Below are positions 11,173 through 19,835 of a stretch of DNA of 37,679 bases, piece by piece; the stretch's first letter is position 1, and every line of letters begins with the position of its first letter. The stretch is taken from contig CALWBV010000013.1 in assembly GCA_944376205.1 (NCBI GenBank), positions 1 through 37,679 of the forward strand, given 5' to 3'. Source of the DNA: an uncultured Christensenellaceae bacterium (lineage in GTDB: Bacteria; Bacillota; Clostridia; Christensenellales; UBA3700). A program made the position numbers and the translations under genes. Under the pieces are notes generated by a model. The model saw only the letters and a list, made by a program, of their open reading frames with translations, was not told the origin of the DNA and did not search any database.

Positions 11173-11201
11173 TTGACAGCAAATAATATTTACATTAAAA
11201 T
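11173..11201 (+). promoter_or_regulatory. Sigma-A promoter of recD2
   Basis: TTGACA (11173-11178) and TAAAAT (11196-11201) are separated by 17 bp. The predicted start, near 11208, falls inside the metK terminator hairpin, so the two signals are interleaved. Confidence 0.75.
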
Positions 11202-11204
11202 AAA

Positions 11205-11230
11205 GGGGGATTAAATCCCCCGATTTTTTT
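11205..11230 (+). terminator. Intrinsic terminator of metK
   Basis: GGGGGA (11205-11210) pairs with TCCCCC (11216-11221) around a short loop, with a run of seven T at 11224-11230. Confidence 0.85.
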
Positions 11231-11244
11231 ACGGAGCGAAAGAT

Positions 11245-13467
11245 ATGGAGACGGTAAAAGGTTACGTCGAAGAGATTATTTTCAGAAATATCGACAACGG
11301 CTATTGCGTGCTTTTGATAAATGCAGGCAATAACCTTGTTACTGCCGTCGGCATTTTCCCTCCCGTAGAAGAAGGCGAGTATCTCGAAATGAATGGAGAA
11401 CATGTCGTCAACAATAAATTCGGCGAGCAGTTCAACGTGTCGGAATGTAAGATAATACAGCCCGACTCTTTGGAGTCGATATACAGATATCTCTCGAGCG
11501 GATTGTTTTACGGCGTAGGCGACGTGACCGCTAAAAACATAGTCAATACGTTTGGGGTCAAAGCTTTGGAAATAATAGAAAACGACCCCGTAAAACTTGC
11601 ACAGGTCAAAGGCTTGTCGCTTAAAAAGGCAATGGCGATAAACGAAGCGTTTATCGTGCATAAGGAACAACAAGCGACGATACTCTATTTGCAGAATTTT
11701 GAGATAAGCCTTAATCTGGCTCTCAAGATTTACAAGACATACGGAGACGGTACAAAACGTATCATAGAAAAAAATCCTTATCAGATGGTAGAGGACGTAG
11801 ACGGCGTGGGCTTTATCACCGCCGATAAAATCGCTCTCAAAATGGGATTTGACCAATACAGCCGTTTCAGAATTACGGCAGGCATAGGACACGTTTTGCA
11901 AGAGGGCGCAAGCAAAAACGGACATACGTATCTCGAACGAAGGGAAGTAGTCAGCGAGGTGTGCAGACTTCTTAAGATGAACGAAGAAGAGTACCGATAC
12001 ATGGTTGACGGAATTATTCTCGACAACGTTGTCATGGGTAAGATAGTCATTATCGAAGAAAACGGCGAAGAATGCGTGATGCTCACAAGAATGTATGAGA
12101 ATGAAAACGGAATTGCACGCTGTCTTGCCGACATGCTTGTCAATGCCGAAGAAATAGATCTCAATATCGATGCGGATATCGAGGAATATCAGAAAACCAA
12201 CGGTATAGCATTGCATTCCAATCAGATTGACGCCATAAAGAATTGCGTCAAATACGGCGTAAACGTCATTACGGGCGGTCCCGGTACAGGTAAGACCACT
12301 ATCGTCAACTGCATACTCAATATTCTCAAAAAACAGTATATGCGCACCGTGCTTTGCGCACCTACGGGCAGAGCTTCAAAGCGACTTGCCGAAGCGACGG
12401 GAGAGGACGCAAAGACGATACACAGACTGCTCGATTTGGATTTTACGGGCGGCAGGGGACATTTTACATACAACGAAGATACAAAACTCGACGCCGACGT
12501 CGTAATTGTAGACGAAGTGAGTATGTGTGACGAATACGTATTCTATGCGCTTATCAGAGCAATAAAACGAGGCGGAAGACTCATACTCGTGGGCGATAAG
12601 GATCAGTTGCCCTCTGTCGGTGCGGGTAATATCCTTGCCGATATCATCTCGAGCGGACTTGTCCCCGTAAACTATCTCACGTACATTTACCGCCAAAGCG
12701 ACGACAGCCTGATAATATCAAATGCACACAAGGTCAACGAAGGTAAAATGCCTACGATTGACAATAAGTCAAAAGACTTTTTTGTAGATGCGCAGACGGA
12801 TACCGCCGACATGCTCAAAAATTGTATAGACCTCGTGACAAAAAGACTTCCGTCTTTTGCTAAACTTTCACCCAGGGATATACAGGTGCTTTGCCCCACT
12901 AAAAAGGGTGTAATAGGAGTGGAAAATATAAATACCGAAATGCAAAAGGCGCTCAATCCTCCCGATCCTGCAAAGGGTGAATTGAGAGCGGGTATGAATA
13001 TTTTCAGAGTGGGAGACAAGGTTATCCATACCGTCAACAATTATCAGATGGAATGGCTTTCTCCCGACGGCTTGAGCGGCACGGGAGTGTTCAACGGCGA
13101 TATAGGTTATATCATAGAAGTCAACAAATCGGCGCCCTCGTTAAAAGTCGAGTTTGACGACGGCAAGATAGCTACCTACAAGCAGGAAAATCTCGACGAG
13201 ATCACGCTTGCTTATGCCATAAGCATTCACAAGTCGCAAGGCTCGGAGTTTCCCGCCGTAATAATTATGGTAAGCGGCGGCAATCCCTTCCTTATGACGA
13301 GAAATCTTTTATATACGGCAATCACGAGAGCAAAGCAAATCGTCGTAATAGAAGGCTCAAAAGAAAGCCTTGCAAAAATGGTCAAAAACGATTATACGGC
13401 AAAACGCAACACTCTTCTCACGCAGTTTCTCAAAGAAAATTGCAAGCGCGCGGGCGTGGATAATTAA
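11245..13467 (+). CDS. recD2: RecD2-type ATP-dependent DNA helicase
   Basis: This 740-residue superfamily 1B 5'-to-3' helicase matches RecD2, the RecD-like form found without RecBC and linked to replication-fork and mismatch repair. Residues 1-80 form the OB-like N-terminal domain, about 85-210 a helix-hairpin-helix region, and the motor starts near 320 with Walker A GGPGTGKTT (344-352, K350) and Walker B VDEVSM (422-427). The C-terminal helicase motif IHKSQGSEFP (661-670) is intact. CGGAG precedes the ATG. The gene is complete, but its last 120 codons (621-740, from 13105) occur again at 16474-16836. They were probably supplied by an inserted DNA segment that restored the reading frame. Confidence 0.95.
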   Translation: METVKGYVEEIIFRNIDNGYCVLLINAGNNLVTAVGIFPPVEEGEYLEMNGEHVVNNKFGEQFNVSECKIIQPDSLESIYRYLSSGLFYGVGDVTAKNIVNTFGVKALEIIENDPVKLAQVKGLSLKKAMAINEAFIVHKEQQATILYLQNFEISLNLALKIYKTYGDGTKRIIEKNPYQMVEDVDGVGFITADKIALKMGFDQYSRFRITAGIGHVLQEGASKNGHTYLERREVVSEVCRLLKMNEEEYRYMVDGIILDNVVMGKIVIIEENGEECVMLTRMYENENGIARCLADMLVNAEEIDLNIDADIEEYQKTNGIALHSNQIDAIKNCVKYGVNVITGGPGTGKTTIVNCILNILKKQYMRTVLCAPTGRASKRLAEATGEDAKTIHRLLDLDFTGGRGHFTYNEDTKLDADVVIVDEVSMCDEYVFYALIRAIKRGGRLILVGDKDQLPSVGAGNILADIISSGLVPVNYLTYIYRQSDDSLIISNAHKVNEGKMPTIDNKSKDFFVDAQTDTADMLKNCIDLVTKRLPSFAKLSPRDIQVLCPTKKGVIGVENINTEMQKALNPPDPAKGELRAGMNIFRVGDKVIHTVNNYQMEWLSPDGLSGTGVFNGDIGYIIEVNKSAPSLKVEFDDGKIATYKQENLDEITLAYAISIHKSQGSEFPAVIIMVSGGNPFLMTRNLLYTAITRAKQIVVIEGSKESLAKMVKNDYTAKRNTLLTQFLKENCKRAGVDN

Positions 13468-13554
13468 TATTTATTTTGACACAGTTGCATATATTAGTCT
13501 TTTTCCTTAAGGAAACAATTGTATAACAAAGCGTAAATAAAAAGCATAGGAAGC
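13468..13554. other. Short intergenic region with a 14-bp palindrome
   Basis: TTTCCTTAAGGAAA (13502-13515) is a perfect palindrome. There is no terminator-like hairpin with a T-run after this copy of recD2, in contrast to the displaced copy, which is followed by a good terminator at 16930-16961. Confidence 0.4.
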
Positions 13555-13583
13555 TTGACATCAAAAAACAACAGTGATAAAAT
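13555..13583 (+). promoter_or_regulatory. Sigma-A promoter of the insert lipoprotein gene
   Basis: TTGACA (13555-13560) and TAAAAT (13578-13583) lie 17 bp apart, about 35 bases before the GTG start. The inserted gene therefore carries its own strong promoter. Confidence 0.8.
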
Positions 13584-13616
13584 ATAGATGTAATTACAAA
13601 GGATAGAGGAATTGTT

Positions 13617-15812
13617 GTGAACAACAGGCTTAGCACAAATTGGGAAGACTTTAAATCTCATATGAAAAATGGTGGCTGGAAAAAAGGCGCTGCCGTTGCA
13701 TCTGTTGCCATTGTTGCACCTATCGTTTTGGCAGGTTGCGTGCTTGAAACTCAAGCAACAGAAGTTGTTGTTCAAGACAAAGAATTTGCTTCTTTTGACC
13801 AAATTCAAGCATTCTTGGGTGATGAATATAATATAAATCAAACTATAAAAGAAACTGTTGAAGATTATGCAAAAGATACTTATGGACAAAACGCAAAAGT
13901 CTTTTCTGTTGTTTCACAAGGCAAAAACACTCTTGAAGGAAATATCTTTGCTGTTGTTGAAAACGAAGGCAAAATTCATGTGCTTGAAATAGAAAACAAT
14001 GCAGACCTTTCTATGTTTAAGGGCAAGGAATATAAAGCAGACACATATTCTTTTGAAAACAATACATTAAAATTTTCTGCTAACGGAAAAGAACAAACTG
14101 TTGACCTTGCAGAAATTCATTATGTTTATGACGGCGAAACAGGAAACTTGACAACTTTTGAAAATATAAATTCTTTTGAAAATGCACTTAGTGGTGCTGT
14201 AAAAAGTGCAAATGAAATTGAAACTCTTTCAAACTCAATGGACGCTAGCCAAAAAGAAATTTTCAACCTTGTTGTTTCAACTTTTGCATCAGAAAACTTT
14301 AAAGCACAATTCCCTACAATAAACGCTTCTTACAATGCTCAAACAGACACAACAACAGCAGAGTTTAAGTTTGCAAAAGGGACAAATGAAATCACAACAA
14401 TGACTTTCTCATTTGCTGGTGATGTTACAAATGGAGACGGGACACTCAACCTTGACAAAGTTCAAGTTGACAAAGAGACAAACTACACACAAAATACAAC
14501 AACTATTTGTGATGAATATAAAGAAATTTATTCAAACAAAGATGCAGTCATCAATTCAACAGAAATCACAAAAGAAAACGAAGGCGAACAAGGTGGAGAG
14601 TCAAGTGTTGTGATTGACCAAATACAATACAATGATTTGAACGAATTTTTCACAAATCTTTCAGATACAGAACTTGACAACTTTAAAACTTCTTTGTCAA
14701 ATGCAATTTTAAATAATGATGCAATTTCTTCAATTACGCTTTCTATGATGTTTGGTTACGGAACAACATCAAAGGATATAAGTTTGGCAAAAATTGCTTT
14801 TGTCAAAGGTGATGATGGTTATGTAAAATTACAATGTATTGCTAGTCAGACAAAAAACAATAAAATTACCTATGTTACATTTGATTTAGATTTGACAAAC
14901 ACAATTGAAAAAGATGATTTTGAAAAAACATTGTATAGTGGAAAGTTTACAAATGTAGAGAAAAATGGTGATACAATAACAAAAATTGCATATATTGACA
15001 AAACAGGAAAAGAACAAACTATTACTGCTGGTAATGGAATATTTATTTATGAAGTTGAAGCAGACAAAAGTTACAGTGTAGTCAATTTTGAAGATTGCTT
15101 AAATTTGATTAATTCAACAAATTGCACTTCTTCAACAATGAGTAATGTTTCTTCTTTTGATGTGGCTCCAACAGATGAGCAAAAAGACCTTTTCAATCTT
15201 TTAATGCCTTACGCAGTAAGTGAGGAAACAAATTATAGTCATATAACTGTGAGTTATAAAAATTCTACAGATCCATCTTTTGGAACTTGTTTTAGTGTTG
15301 AAATAAGTGCTTATGATGAAAATACCAATTCATATGTGAAATATCAATTTATGCTTGATGATAACCAAGCAAGTGGAAAAACTGCTTATGAAAGAATTGT
15401 TGATGCTGTAGATAACAATGATTTTTATTATGGTAATCGTACAAACAAAGAAATGATTTCTGGTGATATAATGCTTGAAATGGAAAAAAATCAAGATGTT
15501 TATAAAATCATTACAATTCAAGAAGCAAAAGATATTGCAAATCTTTTAATGCCACACGCAGTCGGCGAAAATTCTTACAGTCTTGTAAGTGTTGGTTATG
15601 AAAATGATGAGGACCCATCATTTGGTGCATACTTTTGTGCTGAAATTTATGCTTACAATAAAGATACTAAGTCACATATAAAATATCGTTTTATAATTAA
15701 AGATAGTCAAGAAAATGGAAAAACAGAATATCAGAGAATGGTTGACGCTGTAAACAAAAATAATTTTACATATACTGAACTTAGTGCAGAATTGGGAACT
15801 GAAAAAGAATAA
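13617..15812 (+). CDS. Putative surface lipoprotein with two C-terminal repeats, unknown function
   Basis: I do not recognise this 731-residue protein. A lipoprotein signal ends in a good lipobox, LAGC (residues 38-41, C41), after a hydrophobic stretch. The GTG start has GAGGA six bases upstream and gives a 15-residue extension; an internal ATG at residue 16 would give a more ordinary signal peptide. The mature protein is rich in Asn, Thr, Asp and Glu, with no membrane span after the signal. About residues 520-604 and 634-717 form two related repeats, each with NLLMP.AV, DPSFG, Y..RF or Y..QF, GKT.Y.R and DAV..N.F; a weaker relative may lie near 205-290. Codon use is much richer in A/T than in recD2 or secA. 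An extracytoplasmic binding or adhesion role is only a guess. Confidence 0.8.
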   Translation: MNNRLSTNWEDFKSHMKNGGWKKGAAVASVAIVAPIVLAGCVLETQATEVVVQDKEFASFDQIQAFLGDEYNINQTIKETVEDYAKDTYGQNAKVFSVVSQGKNTLEGNIFAVVENEGKIHVLEIENNADLSMFKGKEYKADTYSFENNTLKFSANGKEQTVDLAEIHYVYDGETGNLTTFENINSFENALSGAVKSANEIETLSNSMDASQKEIFNLVVSTFASENFKAQFPTINASYNAQTDTTTAEFKFAKGTNEITTMTFSFAGDVTNGDGTLNLDKVQVDKETNYTQNTTTICDEYKEIYSNKDAVINSTEITKENEGEQGGESSVVIDQIQYNDLNEFFTNLSDTELDNFKTSLSNAILNNDAISSITLSMMFGYGTTSKDISLAKIAFVKGDDGYVKLQCIASQTKNNKITYVTFDLDLTNTIEKDDFEKTLYSGKFTNVEKNGDTITKIAYIDKTGKEQTITAGNGIFIYEVEADKSYSVVNFEDCLNLINSTNCTSSTMSNVSSFDVAPTDEQKDLFNLLMPYAVSEETNYSHITVSYKNSTDPSFGTCFSVEISAYDENTNSYVKYQFMLDDNQASGKTAYERIVDAVDNNDFYYGNRTNKEMISGDIMLEMEKNQDVYKIITIQEAKDIANLLMPHAVGENSYSLVSVGYENDEDPSFGAYFCAEIYAYNKDTKSHIKYRFIIKDSQENGKTEYQRMVDAVNKNNFTYTELSAELGTEKE

Positions 15813-15838
15813 AAAAATCGGCATTGCCGATTTTTTTG
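15811..15838 (+). terminator. Intrinsic terminator of the lipoprotein gene
   Basis: AAAAAAATCGGC pairs with GCCGATTTTTTT around a three-base loop (15823-15825), giving a 12-bp stem with a T-run directly after the lipoprotein stop codon. Confidence 0.9.
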
Positions 15839-15864
15839 TTGAAAAAGAAAATAAAACAAAAAAC

Positions 15865-15894
15865 TTGATTTTTATTGACAAAAAGGTTACAATA
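15865..15894 (+). promoter_or_regulatory. Possible promoter of the truncated lipoprotein
   Basis: TTGATT (15865-15870) and TACAAT (15889-15894) are 18 bp apart. The predicted start falls at the ATG at 15900, which would make a leaderless message, so the assignment is weak. A TTGACA at 15875-15880 has no suitably spaced partner. Confidence 0.35.
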
Positions 15895-15899
15895 AAAAT

Positions 15900-16010
15900 A
15901 TGAAAAAATTTTTAAGCAAACTCTTTAGCATTTTAATGATTTTGACAATGTGTTTTGCTGGGACTGGTTGCCTTGAAATTTTTGGCGTTGGCGATGGTCT
16001 TGATTTTTAA
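15900..16010 (+). pseudogene. 5' fragment of a second lipoprotein gene
   Basis: The 36 codons start MKKFLSKLFSILMIL and contain a hydrophobic segment followed by AGTGC, a plausible lipobox with Cys at residue 24. The frame then runs only 12 more residues and stops at a TAA formed in the sequence that also holds the stop codon of the opposing leucine-rich-repeat fragment. This looks like a signal-peptide-coding end cut from a larger gene by recombination near 15985-16006. It is too short for a normal lipoprotein, though a tiny lipopeptide cannot be excluded. Confidence 0.55.
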
Positions 16011-16473
16011 CTGATTATTTGTACCTCTCCGTTATCGTTATATTTCCACAAATCTTCGGTAATATCGCTTTCAGATAAGTAATAGTAGTATTTGGTCGCA
16101 TTTATAAATTGCTCGTTTGTACCTGAGAAATCAGAGGGAGCAATATAGATTTTTTTGAAATTTTCAGCATTGTTTTCGTAGAAAATTTTTTTAAGATTGT
16201 TGCAATTTGTAAACACCCCATTATAAATTACTGTCAATGATGTGGGAATGATTATATACTCCAAAGACAAACAATTATAGAAAGTCCTGCTCTCAAGACT
16301 CGAGATGTTTTGCGGTATTTTCAGCGAAGTTAAAGCAGAGCAGTTTTCAAATGCCGAAAAACCTATATATTGAAGGTTATCATTCAACTTTATTTTCTGC
16401 AATTGCGTACACCCTTCGAATGAATTGTCACCGATTTTTGATATATTATCTGACAATATTATTGATTTTATTC
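16007..16473 (-). pseudogene. Truncated BspA-type leucine-rich-repeat gene
   Basis: The reading frame on the minus strand encodes about 150 residues of BspA/LRR_5-type repeats (for example IGDNSFEGC, IGFSAFENC, LESRTFYNC), the fold of many clostridial surface proteins. The stop codon is at 16007-16009 and the C-terminus looks natural. At the other end the frame runs, without a ribosome binding site or signal peptide, into the recD2 duplicate and meets a TGA just beyond 16474. The gene has therefore lost its 5' part exactly at the junction. A TTG at 16454-16456 could serve as a formal start, but nothing supports expression. Confidence 0.7.
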
Positions 16474-16836
16474 GGTTATATAATAGAAGTCAATAAATCG
16501 GCGCCCTCGTTAAAAGTCGAGTTTGACGACGGCAAGATAGCTACCTACAAGCAGGAAAATCTAGACGAGATCACGCTTGCTTATGCCATAAGCATTCACA
16601 AGTCGCAAGGCTCGGAGTTTCCCGCCGTAATAATTATGGTAAGCGGCGGCAATCCCTTCCTTATGACGAGAAATCTTTTGTACACGGCAATCACGAGAGC
16701 AAAACAAATCGTCGTAATAGAAGGCTCCAAAGAAAGCCTTGCCAAAATGGTCAAAAACGATTATACGGCAAAACGCAACACGCTTCTCACGCAGTTTCTC
16801 AAAGAAAATTGCAAGCGTGCGGGTGTGGAAAATTGA
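16474..16836 (+). pseudogene. Displaced 3' end of recD2 (120 codons)
   Basis: This segment matches codons 621-740 of recD2 with 13 substitutions and no indels. Eleven changes are synonymous, one is Asp to Glu near the C-terminus and one swaps TAA for TGA. The reading frame is intact but has no start codon, ribosome binding site or helicase N-terminus; the frame upstream (from 16351) is unrelated antisense sequence of the leucine-rich-repeat fragment. Because the native-looking terminator and then secA follow, this is most likely the original end of the resident recD2. Confidence 0.85.
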
Positions 16837-16929
16837 AATAACGCTTTTGAATATTTATCTAAAAGTCAGTTTTCAGATTGATAATTTTCAAACGTTATAA
16901 TGCCAAAATGGTTTTGAAACTTAATTCCG

Positions 16930-16961
16930 GAAAGCACAGATATACTGTGTTTTCTTTTTTT
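16930..16961 (+). terminator. Intrinsic terminator behind the displaced recD2 end
   Basis: GAAAGCACAG (16930-16939) pairs with CTGTGTTTTC (16945-16954) with one G-T wobble, followed by seven T. This was probably the terminator of recD2 before the insertion. Confidence 0.85.
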
Positions 16962-17030
16962 ATAGAACAAATTGCGTCAAAAATTGATCTCTCCTTCGCA
17001 TTATTTACTTTTATTATATATTTGTGCGCC

Positions 17031-17059
17031 TTGACTATATATTTATATTATGCTATTAT
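17031..17059 (+). promoter_or_regulatory. Sigma-A promoter of secA
   Basis: TTGACT (17031-17036) and TATTAT (17054-17059) are 17 bp apart. The secA ribosome binding site GAGGT (17084-17088) follows. Confidence 0.78.
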
Positions 17060-17095
17060 AATTATTAGCAAATTTGCGACAGCGAGGTTAAAAAA

Positions 17096-19789
17096 ATGGG
17101 TATTTTGAGTAAAATTTTTCCTTCTCACAACGACAGGGAACTCAAAAAGATTTATAAAACAGTAGATAAAGTCGTAGCGCTTGAAGATACTTACAAGGCT
17201 ATGAGCGAAGAAGAACTTAAATCTTGTACGCAAAAACTTATGGACAGATACGAGCAGGGCGAGAGTCTTGACAATCTTCTTCCCGAGGCTTTTGCTACCG
17301 TAAGAGAAGCAAGCGACAGAGTTCTCGGCATGAGACACTTTTACGTCCAGCTTGTAGGCGGCGTAGTGCTCTATCAGGGCAGAATTGCCGAAATGCGTAC
17401 GGGTGAAGGTAAAACTCTCGTGGCAACGCTTGCCGCATATCTCAAAGCGCTCACCAAAAAAGGCGTGCATGTAGTTACCGTCAACGAGTATCTCGCAAAG
17501 CGTGACGCAGAATGGATGGGTAAGGTATTCAAATATCTCGGATTGAGCGTAGGCATAAACCTCTCGCAGATGTCGAGAGAAGACAAGGTAAAAGCTTACA
17601 ACAGCGATATTATGTACACTACCAACAACGAACTCGGCTTTGACTATTTGAGAGACAACATGGTCAAGGACAAGGCAAATAAAGTTCAGCGCGGTCTCGA
17701 ATACGCAATTGTCGACGAAGTGGACAGCATACTTGTCGACGAAGCGCGTACGCCTCTCATCATAAGCGGCAGAGGACAAAAGTCTAGCGATATGTACATT
17801 ACAGCCAACAGATTTGTCAAGACGCTTGACGAGGACGATTACGAGATTGGAGAAAAGGAAAAATCCGTGTTCCTCAACGAAAACGGCGTTGAAAAAGCAG
17901 AAAAATATTTCAAAATCGAAAATCTTTCCGACTACGAAAATCAGGGACTCAAACACTATATCGACAATGCGCTCAAGGCAAACTTCATTATGAAGGAGAG
18001 CGACAACTATATCGTCGTAGACAACGAAGTAATCATTATCGACGAATTCACTGGCAGAAAGATGATCGGCAGACGTTACAGCGACGGACTGCATCAGGCT
18101 ATCGAAGCAAAAGAAAACGTCCCTATCCGTTCGGAAGACAAGACGATGGCGACCATTACTTTCCAGAACTTCTTCAGACTTTACAAGAGACTGTCGGGTA
18201 TGACGGGTACGGCAAAGACGGAAGAAAACGAATTCGATACTATATACGGTCTCGACGTTGTGGTCATTCCTACCAACAAGCCCGTTATAAGAATTGACGA
18301 ACCTGACAAACTATTTATGACAAAGCGTGCGAAGTACGCCGCTATCATAGAGGATATTAAGAAGTGCTACGCAAAGAAACAGCCTGTGCTTGTAGGTACG
18401 GTAAGCGTGGAAAAATCCGAGGAACTTTCCAAAATGCTTTCAAAAGCAAAGATACCTCACAACGTGCTCAATGCGAAAAACCACGAAAAAGAAGCGGAAA
18501 TCGTTGCGCAGGCAGGTAAGAGCGGAGCGGTAACGATAGCTACCAACATGGCAGGTCGTGGTACGGATATACTTCTCGGCGGTAACCCCGAATTTTTAGC
18601 AAAACAAAAACTTGCCAATATGGGTTATCCTCATGACATAATCGAACAGGCGACTTCTTACGCTAACACCGATGACGAAGAAATTCTCAAGGCAAGAGGC
18701 GACTACAAAAAATACTATGCATTGTTTGCCAAGGATACCGACGCAGAAAAGCAGGAAGTTATCGCAAGCGGCGGTTTGAGAATTATAGGTACCGAACGCA
18801 ACGAATCCCGTCGTATTGACAATCAGCTTCGAGGACGTAGCGGACGTCAAGGCGATCCCGGTTCTTCGGTATTCTATCTGTCTATGGAAGACGATATGAT
18901 AAGAGTATTCGGCGGCGATCATATGCTTAAACTCGCACAGGCAATATCCATGGACGAAAATACTCCTATCGTCAGCAAACTCATTACCCGTCAGGTAGAG
19001 GCGTCGCAGGCAAGAGTCGAGGACAGAAACTTCTCAATAAGAAAACACGTACTCGGATACGACGACGTAATGAACAAGCAGAGAGAAATCATATACGAAC
19101 AGCGTAATATCGTGCTTGACGGTATGGACGTACACGAACAGATACTTGCCATGATGGAATCGGTAATTACCAATATCTGCAACAAATACGTCGACTATAA
19201 GGAAGACCACAGAAATTGGAACTATGACGATTTCAATATGGAACTCGAACAATGCGTACTCGAAGACGGTACAAAACTTCTCGATCCCGACTTTATAATC
19301 AATCTCGAGGATAACTCCATAAGCGGACTAGTCGCAAAAATCATGGAAGTCGCAAAAGCGCAGTACGAGAAAAAGTGCGAATTCGTCAAAAACGAAATCG
19401 GTCTGGATTTTGCGAGATTCGAGAGAGATTGCATGCTTTACAACGTAGACAGCAAGTGGATGGATCATATTGACGCAATGGCACAGTTAAGACAGGGTAT
19501 AGGTCTTGTGGCTTATGCGCAGAGAGATCCCGTAACGCAGTACAAAATAGAAGGTTTCGAGATGTTTGACAATATGGTAGAATCCATTCAGTACGATACT
19601 GTCAGAACGCTTGTCAAGAGTAGATTCGAAAAGGCTACTAAAGTACAGTCGAACAAAGAAGTGAACAATACCGTAACGAGCGAAGAAAAGAAAAACAGGA
19701 CAGTTGTCAATACTTCCAAGAAGATACGTCCCAACGACCCTTGTCCTTGCGGCAGCGGTAAAAAATACAAATTCTGTTGCGGAAGATAA
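17096..19789 (+). CDS. secA: Preprotein translocase ATPase SecA
   Basis: SecA is the cytosolic and peripheral-membrane motor that pushes unfolded preproteins through SecYEG. The 897-residue protein has Walker A TGEGKT (102-107), the DEVDSILVDEARTPL Walker B and cross-linking region near 207-221, GMTGTA, TNMAGRGTDILLGG and GTERNESRRIDNQLRGRSGRQGDPG. It ends with a linker and the zinc-binding PCPCGSGKKYKFCCG tail, which binds SecB or ribosomes in other species. GAGGT is seven bases before the ATG. prfB follows after 46 bp and tsaD after a further 33, which suggests one transcript. The SecYEG partner SecE is encoded at 28362. Confidence 0.98.
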   Translation: MGILSKIFPSHNDRELKKIYKTVDKVVALEDTYKAMSEEELKSCTQKLMDRYEQGESLDNLLPEAFATVREASDRVLGMRHFYVQLVGGVVLYQGRIAEMRTGEGKTLVATLAAYLKALTKKGVHVVTVNEYLAKRDAEWMGKVFKYLGLSVGINLSQMSREDKVKAYNSDIMYTTNNELGFDYLRDNMVKDKANKVQRGLEYAIVDEVDSILVDEARTPLIISGRGQKSSDMYITANRFVKTLDEDDYEIGEKEKSVFLNENGVEKAEKYFKIENLSDYENQGLKHYIDNALKANFIMKESDNYIVVDNEVIIIDEFTGRKMIGRRYSDGLHQAIEAKENVPIRSEDKTMATITFQNFFRLYKRLSGMTGTAKTEENEFDTIYGLDVVVIPTNKPVIRIDEPDKLFMTKRAKYAAIIEDIKKCYAKKQPVLVGTVSVEKSEELSKMLSKAKIPHNVLNAKNHEKEAEIVAQAGKSGAVTIATNMAGRGTDILLGGNPEFLAKQKLANMGYPHDIIEQATSYANTDDEEILKARGDYKKYYALFAKDTDAEKQEVIASGGLRIIGTERNESRRIDNQLRGRSGRQGDPGSSVFYLSMEDDMIRVFGGDHMLKLAQAISMDENTPIVSKLITRQVEASQARVEDRNFSIRKHVLGYDDVMNKQREIIYEQRNIVLDGMDVHEQILAMMESVITNICNKYVDYKEDHRNWNYDDFNMELEQCVLEDGTKLLDPDFIINLEDNSISGLVAKIMEVAKAQYEKKCEFVKNEIGLDFARFERDCMLYNVDSKWMDHIDAMAQLRQGIGLVAYAQRDPVTQYKIEGFEMFDNMVESIQYDTVRTLVKSRFEKATKVQSNKEVNNTVTSEEKKNRTVVNTSKKIRPNDPCPCGSGKKYKFCCGR

Positions 19790-19835
19790 TCTCAATTCAA
19801 CGTAAAGCAAAGACAAAGGCAGGAGAAACATAATT

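Larger units (their letters stand above)
13105..16836 (+). mobile_element. 3.37-kb insertion flanked by duplicated recD2 3' ends
   Basis: Bases 13105-13467 and 16474-16836 align without a gap at an offset of 3369 bp. Between them lies DNA with visibly higher A/T and different codon choice from the neighbouring genes. It carries a lipoprotein gene, a second lipoprotein 5' fragment and a truncated leucine-rich-repeat gene. The layout fits site-specific insertion into the 3' part of recD2, or single-crossover integration of a circle carrying a recD2 3' fragment: the upstream copy completes recD2 and the resident end, with its own terminator at 16930, is displaced downstream. No integrase, transposase or replication gene is present, so the mechanism is unresolved and an assembly artefact between strains is possible. 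Confidence 0.65.

Noticed and set aside
16351..16836. 161-codon plus-strand frame joining unrelated sequence to the recD2 3' end
   Set aside because: The first 40 codons are antisense to the leucine-rich-repeat fragment and no ribosome binding site precedes the ATG. It is treated as a displaced gene end.
13105..16836. Simple local tandem duplication of the recD2 end
   Set aside because: The copies differ almost only at synonymous sites and are separated by DNA of different composition, which points to an imported allele.
16878..17108. 76-codon frame before secA
   Set aside because: It runs through a terminator and the secA promoter and has no ribosome binding site.
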